From positions 620,001 to 684,000 of the forward strand of contig JAJOHG010000007.1 of the NCBI GenBank assembly GCA_021029095.1: a DNA stretch of 64,000 bases, written 5' to 3'. A program made the translations under genes and the position numbers. The DNA is from Phellopilus nigrolimitatus. Its lineage: Eukaryota > Basidiomycota > Agaricomycetes > Hymenochaetales > Hymenochaetaceae. The notes below the pieces were generated by a model. The model saw only the letters and a list, made by a program, of their open reading frames with translations. It was not told where the DNA came from and searched no databases. Within the stretch, counting starts at the first letter, position 1, and the number at the start of each line of letters is the position of its first letter. Positions 39,292 through 51,977 of the stretch are shown here, piece by piece.

Positions 39292-42200
39292 ATGTCGGTC
39301 ATCTCGACGGCCTTCACCAACCTGCTTGCAAAAACGCCTCTTTCGGGAGCATTTGCGTCGAATATCCATCTACCTGATGCAGATGACAAATCGTTGCTAG
39401 CAGAGGAGAAGAATCATGGCGAAACCGAGAAATGTGATCTTAGGATTGAAGGGATGACCTGTGGGGCCTGTGTCGAGGTGAGTCTATGGCGGTCATTGGT
39501 CTGTCATGTCACTGAATCTGGTTTAGTCGATAGAGGGCATGTTGCGTGGTCAAGACGGCATTCAGTCTGTGAGGGTTGCCTTACTCGCCGAACGCGGTGT
39601 GGTGGAGTATGATCCTTCTATGTGGACCGTTGAGAAGGTTGTTGAGGTATGTCGGTGCAATCGGCAAGCCTGCGTGTATGATGAAGTGAACAATGATGTA
39701 CAGGAAATCAACGACATGGGCTTTGACGCGACCGTCATCCCACCAAGTCGCACAGACACGATCACGCTCCGGATATACGGCATGACTTGCTCAGCCTGTA
39801 CGGGCACCATCGAGTCCGGCCTGAACGCCGTCCCGGGAGTTACAAGTGTAGCTGTATCGCTAGCGACGGAGACGGCTAAAATCGAATTCGACCGTGTGCT
39901 GATCGGCCCGCGTGAACTGGTCGAACGGATTGAAGACATGGGTTTCGACGCGATGGTGTCTGACCATGAAGATGCGACGCAGGTGCGCTCGCTCACGCGC
40001 TCGAAGGAAATCCAGGAATGGCGTACGCGCTTTTGGACGGCTTTCGCCTTTGCACTGCCTGTCTTCTTTGTCGGTATGGTGGCCCACCACATCGCTTTTT
40101 TGCGGCCGATCGTGGATTACAAACTCGCTACGGGGGTCTACGTGGGCGATGTTATCTCTCTCATACTCACGACACCAGTGCAATTTTGGTTGGGCAGGAA
40201 GTTTTATAAGAACACGTACAAGGCACTCAAGCATCGTTCTGCAACGATGGATGTCTTGGTCACAATCGGCACTACTGCTGCCTATGCCTACTCCTTATGT
40301 GCTATGATACTGGCAGCTTTCAGTTCTGACCCGGATAGCCACCCTTCGGTTTTCTTTGACACGAGTACTATGCTCATCATGTTCGTCTCACTCGGACGCT
40401 ATCTAGAGAACAAAGCGAAGGGAAAGACTAGTGCCGCTCTTACAGATCTCATGGCTCTCAGCCCTACCATGGCTACCATTTATACTGATGCACCAACCTG
40501 CACTCAAGAGAAAAGGATTGCGACAGAGCTACTACAGCCCGGAGATACGGTCAAGATGGTTCCTGGAGACAAAGTTCCGGCAGATGGCACAGTCATCCGT
40601 GGGTCATCGACCATCGACGAGAGTGCCGTGACCGGTGAGCCTGTCCCAGTTCTCAAGCAGGCCGGCGACAGCGTCATCGGTGGTACGGTCAATGGCCTCG
40701 GAATGTTCGATATGCTCGTAACGCGCGCGGGGAAGGACACCGCGCTCGCACAGATTGTAAAGCTCGTTGAGGATGCCCAGACGTCGAAGGCACCCATCCA
40801 GGCGTACGCGGACCGCATCGCGGGCTACTTCGTACCTTTTGTCATTTCGCTCGCGCTGCTTACCTTCGTCGCGTGGATGGTCATCTCACACATCGTACCC
40901 GACGCTTCGCTCCCCACGATCTTCCGTATGCACGGTGCGAGCAAAATCGCGGTGTGCCTCAAACTGTGCATCTCCGTCGTTGTGGTCGCGTGTCCGTGTG
41001 CGCTTGGCTTGAGCACGCCGACGGCCATCATGGTGGGTACCGGTGTTGGCGCGCAAAACGGCATTCTGATCAAGGGCGGGCGCGCGCTCGAGGCGAGCAA
41101 GAGCATACGCCGCATTGTGTTAGATAAGACGGGAACTGTCACGGAAGGAAAACTCCAGGTCGTCGCGTTGGCATGGGTCCCTTCAAGCACCGACGCCGAT
41201 GCCCACGCGGACTCGCCAACCTTGTCGAAGTTCAATGAGCTCCCGCTTTCAGCGATGTGCGCAGATGGTGCCACTTCCAGAGCAGCTGCGCTCGCGATGG
41301 TAGCAGCGACTGAAGCCCGTTCCGAACACCCGCTCGCCAAGGCCGCGGCGGCATATGGGAAAGACCTCGTTGCGAAGTCGATGTCAGTCGTTCCAGATGT
41401 GAATGTACTCTCATTTGAGAGCGTCACCGGCGCCGGCGTCATGTCAACTGTCACACTCGCCGGTTCTAGCACGCACTATAGTCTGTATGTTGGCACTGCT
41501 GGCTTCGTCTCCCAGTCCGAAAGCTACCTTCCGACTCCGCTGTCGTCTTTCGCCGAGCGCGAGGAGAAACAGGGCCGAACCGTGATATACGTCGCCATCG
41601 CGAGCTCTCTTTCTGCGTCGCTCAAGTCGTCTGCGCGGCCCCGCCCCATCCTGGCCATTGCGCTTTCCGATGTGCCGAAGGCCTCCTCTGCGCGCGCAAT
41701 CAAGGCGCTGCAGGACATGGGCATGGAGGTGAACATGATGACCGGCGATGGGCACGCGACTGCGCTGGCGATTGCAAAGGAGGTCGGGATTAAGCCAGAG
41801 GGCGTGTGGGCGAGGATGAGTCCAAAGGGAAAAGCAAAGGTCGTCGAAGAGCTCATGGAGAAAGACCGGGGTGGAGTTGCCATGGTAAGGAGTTTTTTTT
41901 TTTCTCGTTGTAATATACCAGAGCTTACAGCGTCTCCAAGGTTGGAGACGGTATCAACGACTCCCCGGCTCTCGTCGCCGCCGACGTCGGCATCGCGCTC
42001 TCCTCGGGCACATCGGTAGCAGTTGAAGCCGCCGACATCGTGCTGATGCGCTCCGACCTGCTCGACGTCGTCGCCGCCTTACACCTCTCGCGCGCGATCT
42101 ACGCTGTCATCCGACGGAACCTCGTCTGGGCGTGTATCTATAATGTGTTCGGAATTCCGCTCGCGATGGGCCTCTTCCTGCCTCTCGGGCTGAACCTCCA

Positions 42201-42450
42201 CCCGATGATGGCAGGCGCGATGATGGCGTTCTCGAGCGTGAGTGTCGTCTCGAGCAGTCTGACACTCAAGTGGTGGAGGCGCCCGGCGGACAGCGTCATG
42301 CCCGGGGAGGAGCTCCCCAGCATGACTATGTGGGACGGCTTGAAAGACATCTTCGGAGACGCCTGGGATTCGGTAAAGGCGTTGATGAGGGGCCGGAGAG
42401 ATGTATCTGGCTACAAGCAGCTACCTCTCGAAATGTCGGAGACGGCTTGA
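39292..42450 (+). CDS. CCC2: Cu(+)-transporting P1B-type ATPase (Ccc2/ATP7 family)
   Basis: Pumps cytosolic Cu(I), delivered by the Atx1 chaperone, into the late Golgi for loading of multicopper oxidases such as Fet3-type ferroxidases and laccases. Four exons: 39292-39477, 39527-39646, 39704-41884, 41941-42450, giving 998 residues. Two N-terminal heavy-metal domains carry MTCGAC (55-60) and MTCSAC (129-134). The membrane copper motif CPC is at 532-534, the phosphorylation site DKTGT starts at 576, SEHPLAKAA supplies the P1B histidine-proline, and GDGINDSPA is at 831-839. TGEPVP in the actuator domain is intact. About eight membrane helices are expected. Length matches yeast Ccc2. Introns are GT-AG, 49-57 nt. 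All motifs are intact, so the gene should be functional. Confidence 0.96.
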
Positions 42451-43139
42451 CACGATATCGACCTTGGTGGATATCTGACTTGCACTCTTTGTATCATGTT
42501 CTCTCCTGGGCAATTGCACTTTTTTTTCTTTGGCACTGTACAGGATGTACTATATAGTATTATAATTTCTATTTATTCGTCGCATTGTTTTTTCTTGACG
42601 TTGTTTAGTTACCTGTCGTGAAATTTATTTGTCTGGAACATGTTTATTCACGTCGACTTTATGTCGGACAACACCTTCATCGTCCGCTTGAGTACTCCAG
42701 CTGGTAATAATGAGCAATGGCGGGCAAAGAAAACGTCTGAGGTATGAACGCTGTGCGTGTCCAGCCTTCGTTGTACATGTAAGTTGTAAGCAAGTCCAAG
42801 CGTACAGTAGACCGATGAGTTGTCTTTGCTAGCTAGTGCACGAGTGGTAAATTCAAAGATATGCAGTTGATGCAAGGGAGATGCGGATGAGATGGAAATG
42901 CAGAGAATATGGATGATGTAGACCGTGATGAATATAATAATGTTAGCGGGGGTTGAACCCGGAAATGCAAGAAAATACTGATCCTGAAAAAAAGTCACGG
43001 TGACGGAGTGCTAACATACAAAACAGTATACAGTCGTAAATCCATTGGGAGATCGAGGCGAGAGTATGGCGGGGATGATTAGGGTAAAGGTTATGAATGT
43101 GTGTTGAACAGCGAATCAAGTGAATTTAGGATAACATTG
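42451..43139. other. Convergent intergenic region CCC2 / MTHFR
   Basis: AT-rich 3' regions. A 76-nt segment (42941-43016) has complementary ends (TGTTAGC and GCTAACA) and a tRNA-like T-loop on the minus strand, but fails as a tRNA. No gene is seen. Confidence 0.5.
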
Positions 43140-45287
43140 TCAGTGGATGCCGTTGACCTTGGCATCAGAGGTTGAGCTCTGTTGCGCCTGGAACGACTCG
43201 CCGGCGGCGAAGAACGGTTTGAATATAGCATCGGGATCCTGGAAGTCATTATGGACGACGTTGACGAGGAATGCTGATTCCATAAGGTCCGTGATCAGCT
43301 GGCGCGAAGGGTGCTCAGGCTCATAGAAGCGCGCCCACTGGCGGCCGAGCTCAAAGGCTTCGTCCTGGAAAAAATGATGAGGTCAGTCTAGCCCATCTTT
43401 AACGCAGCACATTGCAAGACGCACCTTCCACGCCATGAAGCTGACAGCCTCGACGATTGTCGGCTGGATGATCTCCTTCCCAGGAAACACGCCCCACGTC
43501 ACCGCGTTTGGCCCCTCGGAGTGCGTGTTCGTGCGCAGGTCGCCGCGCTTGTTAATCGCGTAGTATGTGATGTGCGGGTCGCGCTCGATGTGGGGGAGCA
43601 GTGCCGCGAGAAGGTTTGGCTGCACGAAGAACTCAAGGTACGCCTTCTGGTAGACGTACCCATTTCCCGGGCCCCAGCCATGTACCTTGTCGTTGGACGG
43701 CGCCCCGTTCACCGCGGGCTGCGAGTTAATTGTGAGGAAGCCTAATGCGTTCATCCTTGCAAGCTGTCTGCCGATGACGCCCGTCTCTGCAGAAGGTGGT
43801 TGATCGGACCAAGGAAGGGCAGGGAGGGCGGATTTGCAGAAGCGGGAAAATAGATCGGCAATGTCGAGGAACGTCGTGGGTGTGCCCCAGATCTTCAAAG
43901 CTTCCTCTTTCTGAATAAAGAGTAAAAAAGTGAAAGAAGCAAGATAAAAAATCAGAACAGTACATACGGTCTGTTTTATCCATACGCCATAGCCGTCGAG
44001 TTCACCGAAAGCGGGACTGCGCGAGTCACCAAACCGACCGTTAGGGTACTCGTCCCAGTTGTCTGTGCGAGCGATGTAGGACTTGGTCCTGTTTGCCCAG
44101 AATATTGGCCTGATCGTCTCGGTGCGCCTGTTCGGGGTGAGACTCTGTAATAGTAATAAGCAAATGTTAAAGTACTCTCAGGATCTTGTGCTCACCTGCC
44201 GCCATGGCAAAGGCTTGATGGTCTCCACACGAGGAACGAGACTAAGTTCTTCGAGCAGCATCTTGGTAGCTTTTTCTAGGTTCATAGTATAAAAATGCAG
44301 TCCGCGAATGCCGAGATCTTCTTCAAGTACACGCTTGCACATGGCCGCGACGAGCTTCGTGCCGATCGCGCGTACCCTCTCATCGTCATTCTTGTGTGGT
44401 TCAAGGGCATCGGAAAAGTGCTTCGGGATGATGGTTTTAGCTAGGCTCGTCGCACGTATGAAGCCGTTCCATGTTTGGATGGGCGCGACGCCTGGCACGA
44501 TAGGGATTGTGATGCCTGCAGCGCGCAACGCACGCACCCAGTCGATGAAAATTTCAACGTCGTAGAACATCTGCGTGAAGATGAAGTTTACGCCGGCCTC
44601 AATCTTCTCTTTCAAGCACTGTATCTCGAACGCGAGCTCGTCGGGCGGGAGGCGCACGTGCTGCGGGAAACCCGCAACGGCGATGTCGAAGTAGTCACCA
44701 TAGAGGGTGCGGATGTGTCGCACAAGGTCGACACCGTGTACGAAACCACCCTCGGTCGCCTCCCACTCATCCTTGCCCATCGGCGGATCGCCGCGCAAGG
44801 CAAGGATGTTGCGGCATCCATGCTGCTTCGCGTCCTGCCAATCGATTGTCATGTAAGTAGACACGAGTCGGCGCGTTGAGCACACACACCTTGAGCGCAA
44901 TGTCGACTTTTTCCTTGGGCATGTTCGTGCACGTCAAGTGCATGCATGTTTCAATTCCAATGAGAGACTGGCACGTCTTGACCATCTCAGAGGTCAAGTC
45001 AGATGTCCGCCCGCCTGCATTCCTGAATAAATGCACTCCTCAGCTACCGTCTCTTATTTTGACCTCGGGTTGAAAATACCATGTAATGTCGATAAACTCA
45101 GGACCGAGCGCGCGCATGCGCTCTATACGATCCAAAAGATTTTGAAGACCCTGATCTACGTTTCTTCAGCTGCTAGATGGCTTCAGCGCTGGAGGCTCAC
45201 CTGTGCTGTGCGCGGAGGGAAGTACTCGAACGACCACCATACTCTGTCCTCTTTCGCTGCCTGCTCGATTTTTTGCGTGATTTTCAT
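43140..45287 (-). CDS. Methylenetetrahydrofolate reductase (MTHFR)
   Basis: Reduces 5,10-methylene-THF to 5-methyl-THF for methionine synthesis, in the cytosol. Seven exons: 45201-45287, 45080-45150, 44890-45022, 44196-44834, 43968-44144, 43425-43910, 43140-43364, giving 605 residues, as in yeast Met12/Met13. The catalytic TIM barrel shows WWSFEYFPPRT, PEFIDITWNAGGRTSD, CRNILALRGDPPMG, NFIFTQMFYDVEIFIDWV and GLHFYTMNLEKAT. The C-terminal regulatory half follows, with RPIFWANRTKSYIART, WDEYPNGRFGDSRSPAFGEL and NPA-type segments ending TWGVFPGKEIIQPTIV. Introns are all GT-AG, 50-60 nt. A perfect TCACGTGA (45379-45386) lies 92 nt upstream of the start. The Met12-like versus Met13-like assignment cannot be made by eye. 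Confidence 0.95.
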
Positions 45288-45378
45288 GATGGAAGTAAGG
45301 CAAAATGAAAGGAACGTGAAGCGACTTCGGATAAAGTGGTCGTTTGATTTTTTGAAGTCGACTGCAGAGTAAAATCTC

Positions 45379-45386
45379 TCACGTGA
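45379..45386. promoter_or_regulatory. TCACGTGA palindrome upstream of MTHFR
   Basis: A perfect eight-base TCACGTGA, 92 nt 5' of the MTHFR ATG (minus strand). In yeasts this is the Cbf1 site of sulfur and methionine genes. The role here is inferred from match and position. Confidence 0.5.
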
Positions 45387-45492
45387 CTTTAGGGCTAGCT
45401 CTTTCTCAGGTACGTACTAGGAGACCTATCTTAGGTAGGTCTCCTTCCACAGCGAGACAACTTATCATCAAAAGAACATTCTGTACATATCA

Positions 45493-48400
45493 TTACACTT
45501 GGGTATCAAAAGACAAGTCTGAAAAAAAGAAGTCATTATTCGGAGGCGGAGGGCCTGCCAAAAGCCCGCTAGGTATTTCCACTTTCTCGCCAGAAAGATC
45601 TAATGGCAGGTTAATCAAAAGTACGTTCGAAATTTTAAGAGAAGAAAGAGACCCACCAAGTAGCTTAATCTTCAGCCCGATTTCCGTAAGCGCCTGCACA
45701 AAGCCCGCCGTCTCCTGCGTCGCCACGTGCCCACCATCGCGCCGTAGCATGTTCAGCCCGTCCGTCCAGTCCGCCCATCGCGACTGATCGGGCGCGATCT
45801 GGTCCGCAAGTGAACCCTCCTGACCCATGAGTAACGAGAACGATAATGGCGATGCGTGCAGCGGCGAGCTTGGCGGCACATCCATGTGCTCCGGCAGTAC
45901 ATTTGGCGGCGGCGCGCACGTGCCAGTTGCGATCTCTGTGATGAGCGAAATGTCGATTCGCTCGGGCAAGTCCTCCAACCCGTTTCGCACTTGGAACTTC
46001 ACCGCACTGTCGACGTAGTTCAAGTACTTCAGGCCATTGTCCAGTCGCATAAAGCGCCACGGCCTGGTCGGACGGCGACTGGCATCCTTTGCGGAGGCTG
46101 AGGTGAGAGGGATGGCGTTAACGAACCATGCGCCCTGCAGAAGACATTGGACCCGCTGCTGGCGAACGAATTCGAACGACTCTTTGTATAGTTTAGCACG
46201 TAAGTTTCTGCCAGGAACGGTTGAAGTCAGCGAGCTAATTAAGAGCGAGAGGCATAGGACAGACCTAACGGGCACTTTGCTCAATAAATCGTCTTCGTTT
46301 TCCAGTTCCTTCATCTGCCTGTCTCTTACAGCTCGGTACTCGCTCTCCAAAAAGTCGTTTTCAACCTCGTGCCACGCACGCACATTCTCATGGCGTAGTG
46401 CGACTTTTACTCTGCAAGGACAAATTTAGGTCGAACGCCCACCCTAAAGATACGAGGGAAGCACACGCACTGGCTACGAGCAAGCGCCACGACGCGTGCA
46501 AAGTCGTCTACTGCGGCACCGCTTTCATTCCACATGCTATACGAGAAAGGCAGAGCAATCAGGCGAGATCAACGAGCGAGCTTGGCAGTCGAGCGAGGGG
46601 ACGACGAACCGTAGGATAAATTGCGTAGCGAACACATGGACCTTGTAGAAGTTCAGGAAGAACGGCTGGAAAGTCGTTGACGTCGAGTCTGCACAGCAAC
46701 TTATTAAGCAAAGTGGCGACTTGAGACGTTCAAAATAGAACGCAATGAAGCTGACACTCACAACCAGGAGCGAAAATCTCCCAATGTTCGCAAAGCAGCT
46801 CAACGACCTCGTTGGATGCCTTCGCCACAGGACACCTGCGCTCTTCGGGTCTGTTGAGCTGTTCTAGCACAACCTTCGGAGAATAGGAATGGGTTTAGTC
46901 TGCGTAGCCGCTATCAGCGCAAACTCGGCTTACCTCGGCGAACGAGTCCGGATCATTTTCCACAAAATGTTTCTGCGCGCAGCAAGAATGACACGTCACA
47001 CAAAACCCCGCTAGATCGGGTCTTAATAAAGAGCTCACCAAACAATTTAATCCCAAAACGCCAACTCCCGCAAACTCCTGCGTGACATCCTCAGATTCAA
47101 ATCCGAGCTTTCGCCACTTCCGCAGTGCACCCTCGTTCTGCACATCATCCTCCTCTTCGAGTTTACTCATCTGCCAAATATCACGCAGCGAATTAAAATG
47201 ATCAAGATTTTCAAGCGGATCGACGGGCTCGTGCTTCCTGCGCAGAATAAACCGCACTTCGTTTGCTTGGAAATCAAGGATGGAGGATGTCAGGTCCTCA
47301 ATTACGTGCGAGGACATCAGGCGCTGTGGAAGATATCTTGAGAACAGAAGATAGGAGAGTTGGTAACGAAATATGCGTACAACGACTGCTTTGCGAACAT
47401 TCAACCGCTCAAGCTCGGACGTGAACTCTTCCCAGTGCGCATCCGTTGCGTGTGATAGGAGCGAGTTAATTAACATCATACTATTGATCAGATGTTATTA
47501 TTACTCATAGTTTATTTGATACACTTGGCAAACGCACCTATTCAAGACCATCAAGCTATCCGCACTCCCTAGTCGGCTCACGACTGTCTCTAAAAGCCCT
47601 CTTTCTCTTCTCATCTGCTCCCAGACTACGTCGAATCCGTACCGATACACGCTCCCGGGCGGGGCAGCTGGTGGCGCACGACTTGAGGACGCTGTAATAG
47701 GCCCTGGTTGGGAACGTGGATCTGCCTCGACGAGCTTCTTGAGGATAGCGGTTGCCGGGCGGCAGACATTTATGAGTGAATTTGACGAGGAAAGAATCTG
47801 CACAACAGTATGAATAAAGGGCTGATCGAGTGTGGACCAGCCGTAGTCAAGCTCCATGAGGTTTTGCATGGCGTTTAAAGCATACTGGCGATTGGTCAAT
47901 ATACGTGCTAATGTCACTACCATAAGCATGTACTCACTGCCAATGTATTACCGTGGCTTACACCGATCACGTCAATTAGCTCCTTCAGCCCGTCCCTCTG
48001 CAAGAACTCGTTCGCAAATTGCTCCTCCTGAAATTGATGAGAACACGCTCGTACAAAAAACTTTAGGCGCACTCACCCGAATGAATTTCTGCAAAGAGAA
48101 AAGTGTCATGCGAAGAGTTTTATCATCCCGCATGCTCAACTTCTCAACAATCTCCGCCGCCTCGATGATTGGCGCGCTCACGAGCCTAATCAGCAGAACA
48201 ACATACGTCAGCAGCGTCTTTCCTGGCTTGCGAACGGAAAAAGTACTTCAGGTTGACCTTTCCCTTAATCTTCTTCCTTAGGTTATCGTCTGTCACCAGC
48301 TCGTCCGCGTCGTCTCTCAGTGCATATAGCACAGGCGGGTCCTGGATCTTCAGATTGAGGCATAATTGTCGGATAACGTCATCGACAGCAAGAGTTGGAT

Positions 48401-48572
48401 CAATGCGTGCCCGGACAACTGCTCCGTCCTTGGTGGCAACCGAGTTCGTGGGGACGAGGACGCCGGGTCGTGTTGTGCCGTTCGACGCACTACTTGGGCC
48501 CCCGCTGAGCACGGAAGACCCGGGAGCAAGTCGCGATGAACCGGCCATTGAAGGCGAGATGTAATTACTCAT
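45493..48572 (-). CDS. ELMO/CED-12 family protein (ELMO-ARM, ELMO and PH-like regions)
   Basis: ELMO proteins pair with DOCK-type exchange factors to activate Rac and shape actin. Thirteen exons: 48247-48572, 48077-48185, 47938-48027, 47538-47884, 47381-47480, 47039-47323, 46934-46972, 46762-46873, 46610-46688, 46471-46536, 46265-46411, 45657-46207, 45493-45599, giving 785 residues, close to animal ELMO1 (about 730). The N-terminal half is armadillo-like (PIIEAAEIVEKLSMRDDKTL, YALNAMQNLMELDYGW). The central ELMO domain includes RKWRKLGFE, FAGVGVLGLNCLKHFVENDP and WEIFAPGYSTSTTFQPFF. A PH-like C-terminal region follows (GAWFVNAI, PWRFMRLDNGLKYLNYVD). All twelve introns are GT-AG, 49-73 nt, and one exon is only 39 nt. 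The C-terminus GPPPPNN is proline-rich, as in animal ELMO, where it binds the DOCK SH3. Confidence 0.9.
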
Positions 48573-49630
48573 GATTTCCGTTCAGGCGTAAGTCGGACTT
48601 GTCTGTAGATGATGATCAGTCCAGTTAGGTTTTCGTTAGAGATAAGAGATTGAGAGAGGATGTCATGGATCAGAGCAAAAGCGAAAGGTTGTCGTCTGGC
48701 ATTTCTTGCAAAATTCCGACTGACGTGCAAATATCATAAATGGGTTCATCATAAAAATTACATCACGAAGTGATGATGGTCGGACTGTTCTGGTGGTGCA
48801 TATGCTTTTCGACTTACTGGGCGGCACACCGATGAGGGGTTGTATTAGAGAGGCAATTGTGTAGACTTCGGCGGCCTGAGAAGACATCATCAGTAGATAT
48901 GTCAATGTCCGTCGTAGTCGAGCGAATCTTTTCGGATTTGAGCGCGCTAGACCGTGCGCTATTGTGAAGAAAAAACACTCACCAAATCAAAATATGCGTA
49001 CAATAAGAATAATCAATAAAACATCTCCGAAGACTTTGTCGTGAAAATCGTTGACAGGAAATGCAAACAGATCGCGTGCGAGTGAATAGACAGGGGACTC
49101 GGGGCGGATAGAAAAGGTTCGGCCGACTTGTATCTGCTCCAGAAATCCTTGACCGCCGTCCTCGTTGTGGTCGAGAGTGCCGATAGTCGTGGCGGGGATG
49201 AAGGGCGGACAAGAAGTTTTACGCGCTTACGCCCAAATAACAGTTCATTAGAGTTACATAAGCTCAAGTGTCTGCCGTATGAAGTACATGTAGCACGCGA
49301 AAGAAAATGCACGAATCGTAACAAGACGCCAGTAACTCTAGAGAAGCTCTTGTTTTCTACAAGAGCCATACAGTACATGGGTTGTTATTCATACACATCT
49401 CTACATAAAGAATCACAGAAGAAACGTATAATGAAACCGTGATGATGGTGATAGTACATAGGTGGATACATCGATACATGTACAGTGAGAAACTCTACGA
49501 TGACAGAGTTTGTTGCATGGATGGGTCGTGAAACACGATATCAGTGGTGCTAATTAGAGAAAAGCGACGCGTCCCTCGACTTCATCGGCAATGAGCATGC
49601 AAGTAAATTTGACTTTTGATCCGCACGTTC
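48573..49630. other. Intergenic region between RBR and ELMO genes
   Basis: About 1 kb with no supported gene. It serves as the ELMO promoter and RBR 3' flank. Short minus frames (48663-48905, 49013-49378) have no motifs. Confidence 0.5.
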
Positions 49631-50986
49631 TCAAGCCTTTGGACTTGGGGTCACGACATTAATGACACTTCTCCAGGACCTCTTGCAGAACCTCTTTAGC
49701 GAACCATCCGCACTCGGGCCCAGCTCCCCCTTCACGAGGTAGTTTCCGCGCATGCGGAGCCGGCGTGCGCCGATCAGGCGCAAGAAGCGGCTCGTCCCGC
49801 CCGTGCACGAGCACGTCTTCCACGCCGCCGCGCAGAGGTAGCAGAACTGCGCGCCACATCGGCACGACATGTGGTAGCAGCCGTTGTTGCGCTCGACGAG
49901 CTGTCGGCAGCGTGGGCAGCGTTGCCACCCACGTGCCTGCCCGAGCACGAGCGCTTTACGCAGGCCCTTGTCGACCGTGCAGCGTACGGTTGCCGGGTGC
50001 GCTGGTGCGGTGCAGAGCGCGCATGTTTCGGTGCCGCAGGAGCCACAATGTGCGGGTGCTGCACACTCCTGACGTGGGCCCAGAAATTTTGCACATTGGG
50101 CGTTGCAGCAGTAGAGACGGCAAGGGGTCTCGTACTCGGCAATCTTCTCACGATATAGCTCCGCAGTTTCTCGGGGTATGTCTACTTCAATGTGATTCAT
50201 TGAGACGACCTGCCCACAACAGCGAGGAGGGAAGCGGTATTCGTCGTCCACATTCGCGGAAAACATGTTCTTGAGACAATCGATGTCGTACCGGTGACCA
50301 CAGAGAAGTGTAGCGTCTTTCCCAGTGATAGCTTCTCCACAGACGGCGCAATCCGGCTCAACGGCAGGTCTAGAGATAAGTTAGACGTAGGACAGCATAA
50401 TCCAACAGATTGCTCACAACTGAATATTATGTTCAGCAGGTGAACCTGAACCTGCTCCTGCTAAGAGCCTGGAGAGGTTCATAAATGTATTTGCATCACG
50501 ATCCGCCCAAGAATCTATGGGGGGCTCGAAAGTCGACGGAGGTTCAACCGTACTGGATGCCCCTGCCGAACTGTTTTGCTCGGTTTCCTTCTGCAGAAGT
50601 TTGAGCAGCAGACCTAAGTCGTCTATTGCCTGCCGACTTGATTGCGCCGCACAGAAGCTCTTCAAGATACCCTCCCGGTCATTTTGCGAATCAGCACCGC
50701 CCATCGTCCCATATTCACCGTTGTACTCCGAGAAGCCTTTCAGCGCCTCCTCAGCGAACAAGCTGCGCGCGAGCTCTTCGTCCGTTGTTTCCTGCTTGCC
50801 CTTCCCTTTTCCGATATCCAAATCTTGTTCCTGCGCCTCTTCCGTCAGCGGCGATTCCAACATGTCGGGGCGGTAAGATAACTCTGCCGTCTGGAAAACG
50901 TCGTCCATCCATGGCGTCGCAGGAGCAGAAGTGTCAGATGAGCTAGACGTTGAGCCCGACCAGCGACGAGACGGAAGCAGCAGCAT
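49631..50986 (-). CDS. RING-between-RING (RBR) E3 ubiquitin ligase
   Basis: RBR ligases pass ubiquitin through a catalytic cysteine in RING2. Two exons: 50418-50986 and 49631-50369 (48-nt intron), giving 435 residues. RING1 is CAVCGEAITGKDATLLCGH with CLKNMF and PRCCGQ. The IBR follows with CNAQCAKFL, CGSCGTETCALCTAPAH. RING2 is CPRCRQLVERNNGCYHMSCR then CGAQFCYLCAAAW; the cysteine in HMSC is the expected catalytic residue. The N-terminal 200 residues are disordered, acidic and serine-rich, with DEELARSLFAEEAL resembling a ubiquitin-interacting helix. The upstream region is shared with the Smr gene. The specific substrate is unknown. Confidence 0.92.
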
Positions 50987-51977
50987 GGTGGATGTGAGGC
51001 TGAATGTAGTAAGAGAGAAGGTAGCACCTCGCGCTCTAAGGACGCCGAATGAGCTATTTAAATGCTGACAGCAGTGATAGACGTGATAGATGGCTATATG
51101 GAAAGGGTGGAGCCAATAGGGGTGAGCTGATCAAAGGCGATTCGATCTTCCTCATCTTCTGAACCAAATATGAGGCCAAGAAAGGAGTCGCCGAAAAGGC
51201 GTCAGTATACCCGCGTCTTGCTATAAGGCAAAGATAGGCGATAGCATTGCTGTACGTGGGCTGTGTGCTCTTTTAGGGGTTCGAGCAGTCTTATCCACTT
51301 ACAAATCTTCTTAGCTGCCATTAACCTTCCATAAGTTATCTGTCCATCAGGTCGTCAGCAGCGCTGGGAAAAAAACGGGACCTTGGTCACGAAGTCCTAT
51401 AAGGCACCTTGAGTCCGGCGCATGTCCAATTCGAGGCAGTGAAAGGCAACTGATTAAATATGCATAACAGTCCAGTTGTGTCATGAAAGAGTACAAGAAC
51501 GTCTTCCCAACGAAAGACCTCGAATTTAATATGAGCATTCTGCACTGGTGCTTGACATTCAAAAGCGTGAGGAAAAGGCGAGGCTACGATAGTACGAAAC
51601 TGCCGAAGCGTGGTAGTCACGCGAAGGTAACGCGCAAGTCACGCGTTTGCAACGCGTCCAATCTAAGTTTGCCCATGAGGCAGAAGCCAAACATCAAGTT
51701 TTCGCGTTCCCTCCAAACCATTCTCATGCGATCACACAACGTCAAAATCCTGAACTGGAGCTCACTCCGAGGACGAACTCACCGCACCTGCAGCACTTTA
51801 CTTACGCAGCGATTCCCTCGCTAACGAGTGGCATAACGTCGGAGACTGAATTTCGGTTACGTGTGAAGAGTGAAACTATCAACTGCCTCGTGTGCTTTGC
51901 CATTTCAACATGCCACATCTCGCCACGCTCAGTACTGTTAATCCTTCTCTCTTTCCTATCCTCCTCTCACAGGTCTC
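50987..51977. other. Divergent promoter region RBR / Smr gene
   Basis: About 1 kb between divergent starts, with a cluster of ACGCG motifs at 51618-51657. No gene is supported. Confidence 0.5.
51618..51657. promoter_or_regulatory. Cluster of MCB-like ACGCG elements
   Basis: Within 40 nt there are TCACGCGA, TAACGCGC and two full ACGCGT hexamers (51641-51646, 51652-51657). ACGCGT is the MluI cell-cycle box bound by MBF in yeasts. It lies about 320 nt upstream of the Smr gene and 630 nt from the RBR start; which gene it serves is unknown. Confidence 0.45.

Noticed and set aside
42941..43016. Possible tRNA on the minus strand (76 nt, complementary 7-nt ends, GGTTCAACC loop)
   Set aside because: The D-arm lacks the GG and conserved U8/A14 positions and the T-stem register conflicts with the acceptor stem; the complementary ends alone do not make a tRNA.
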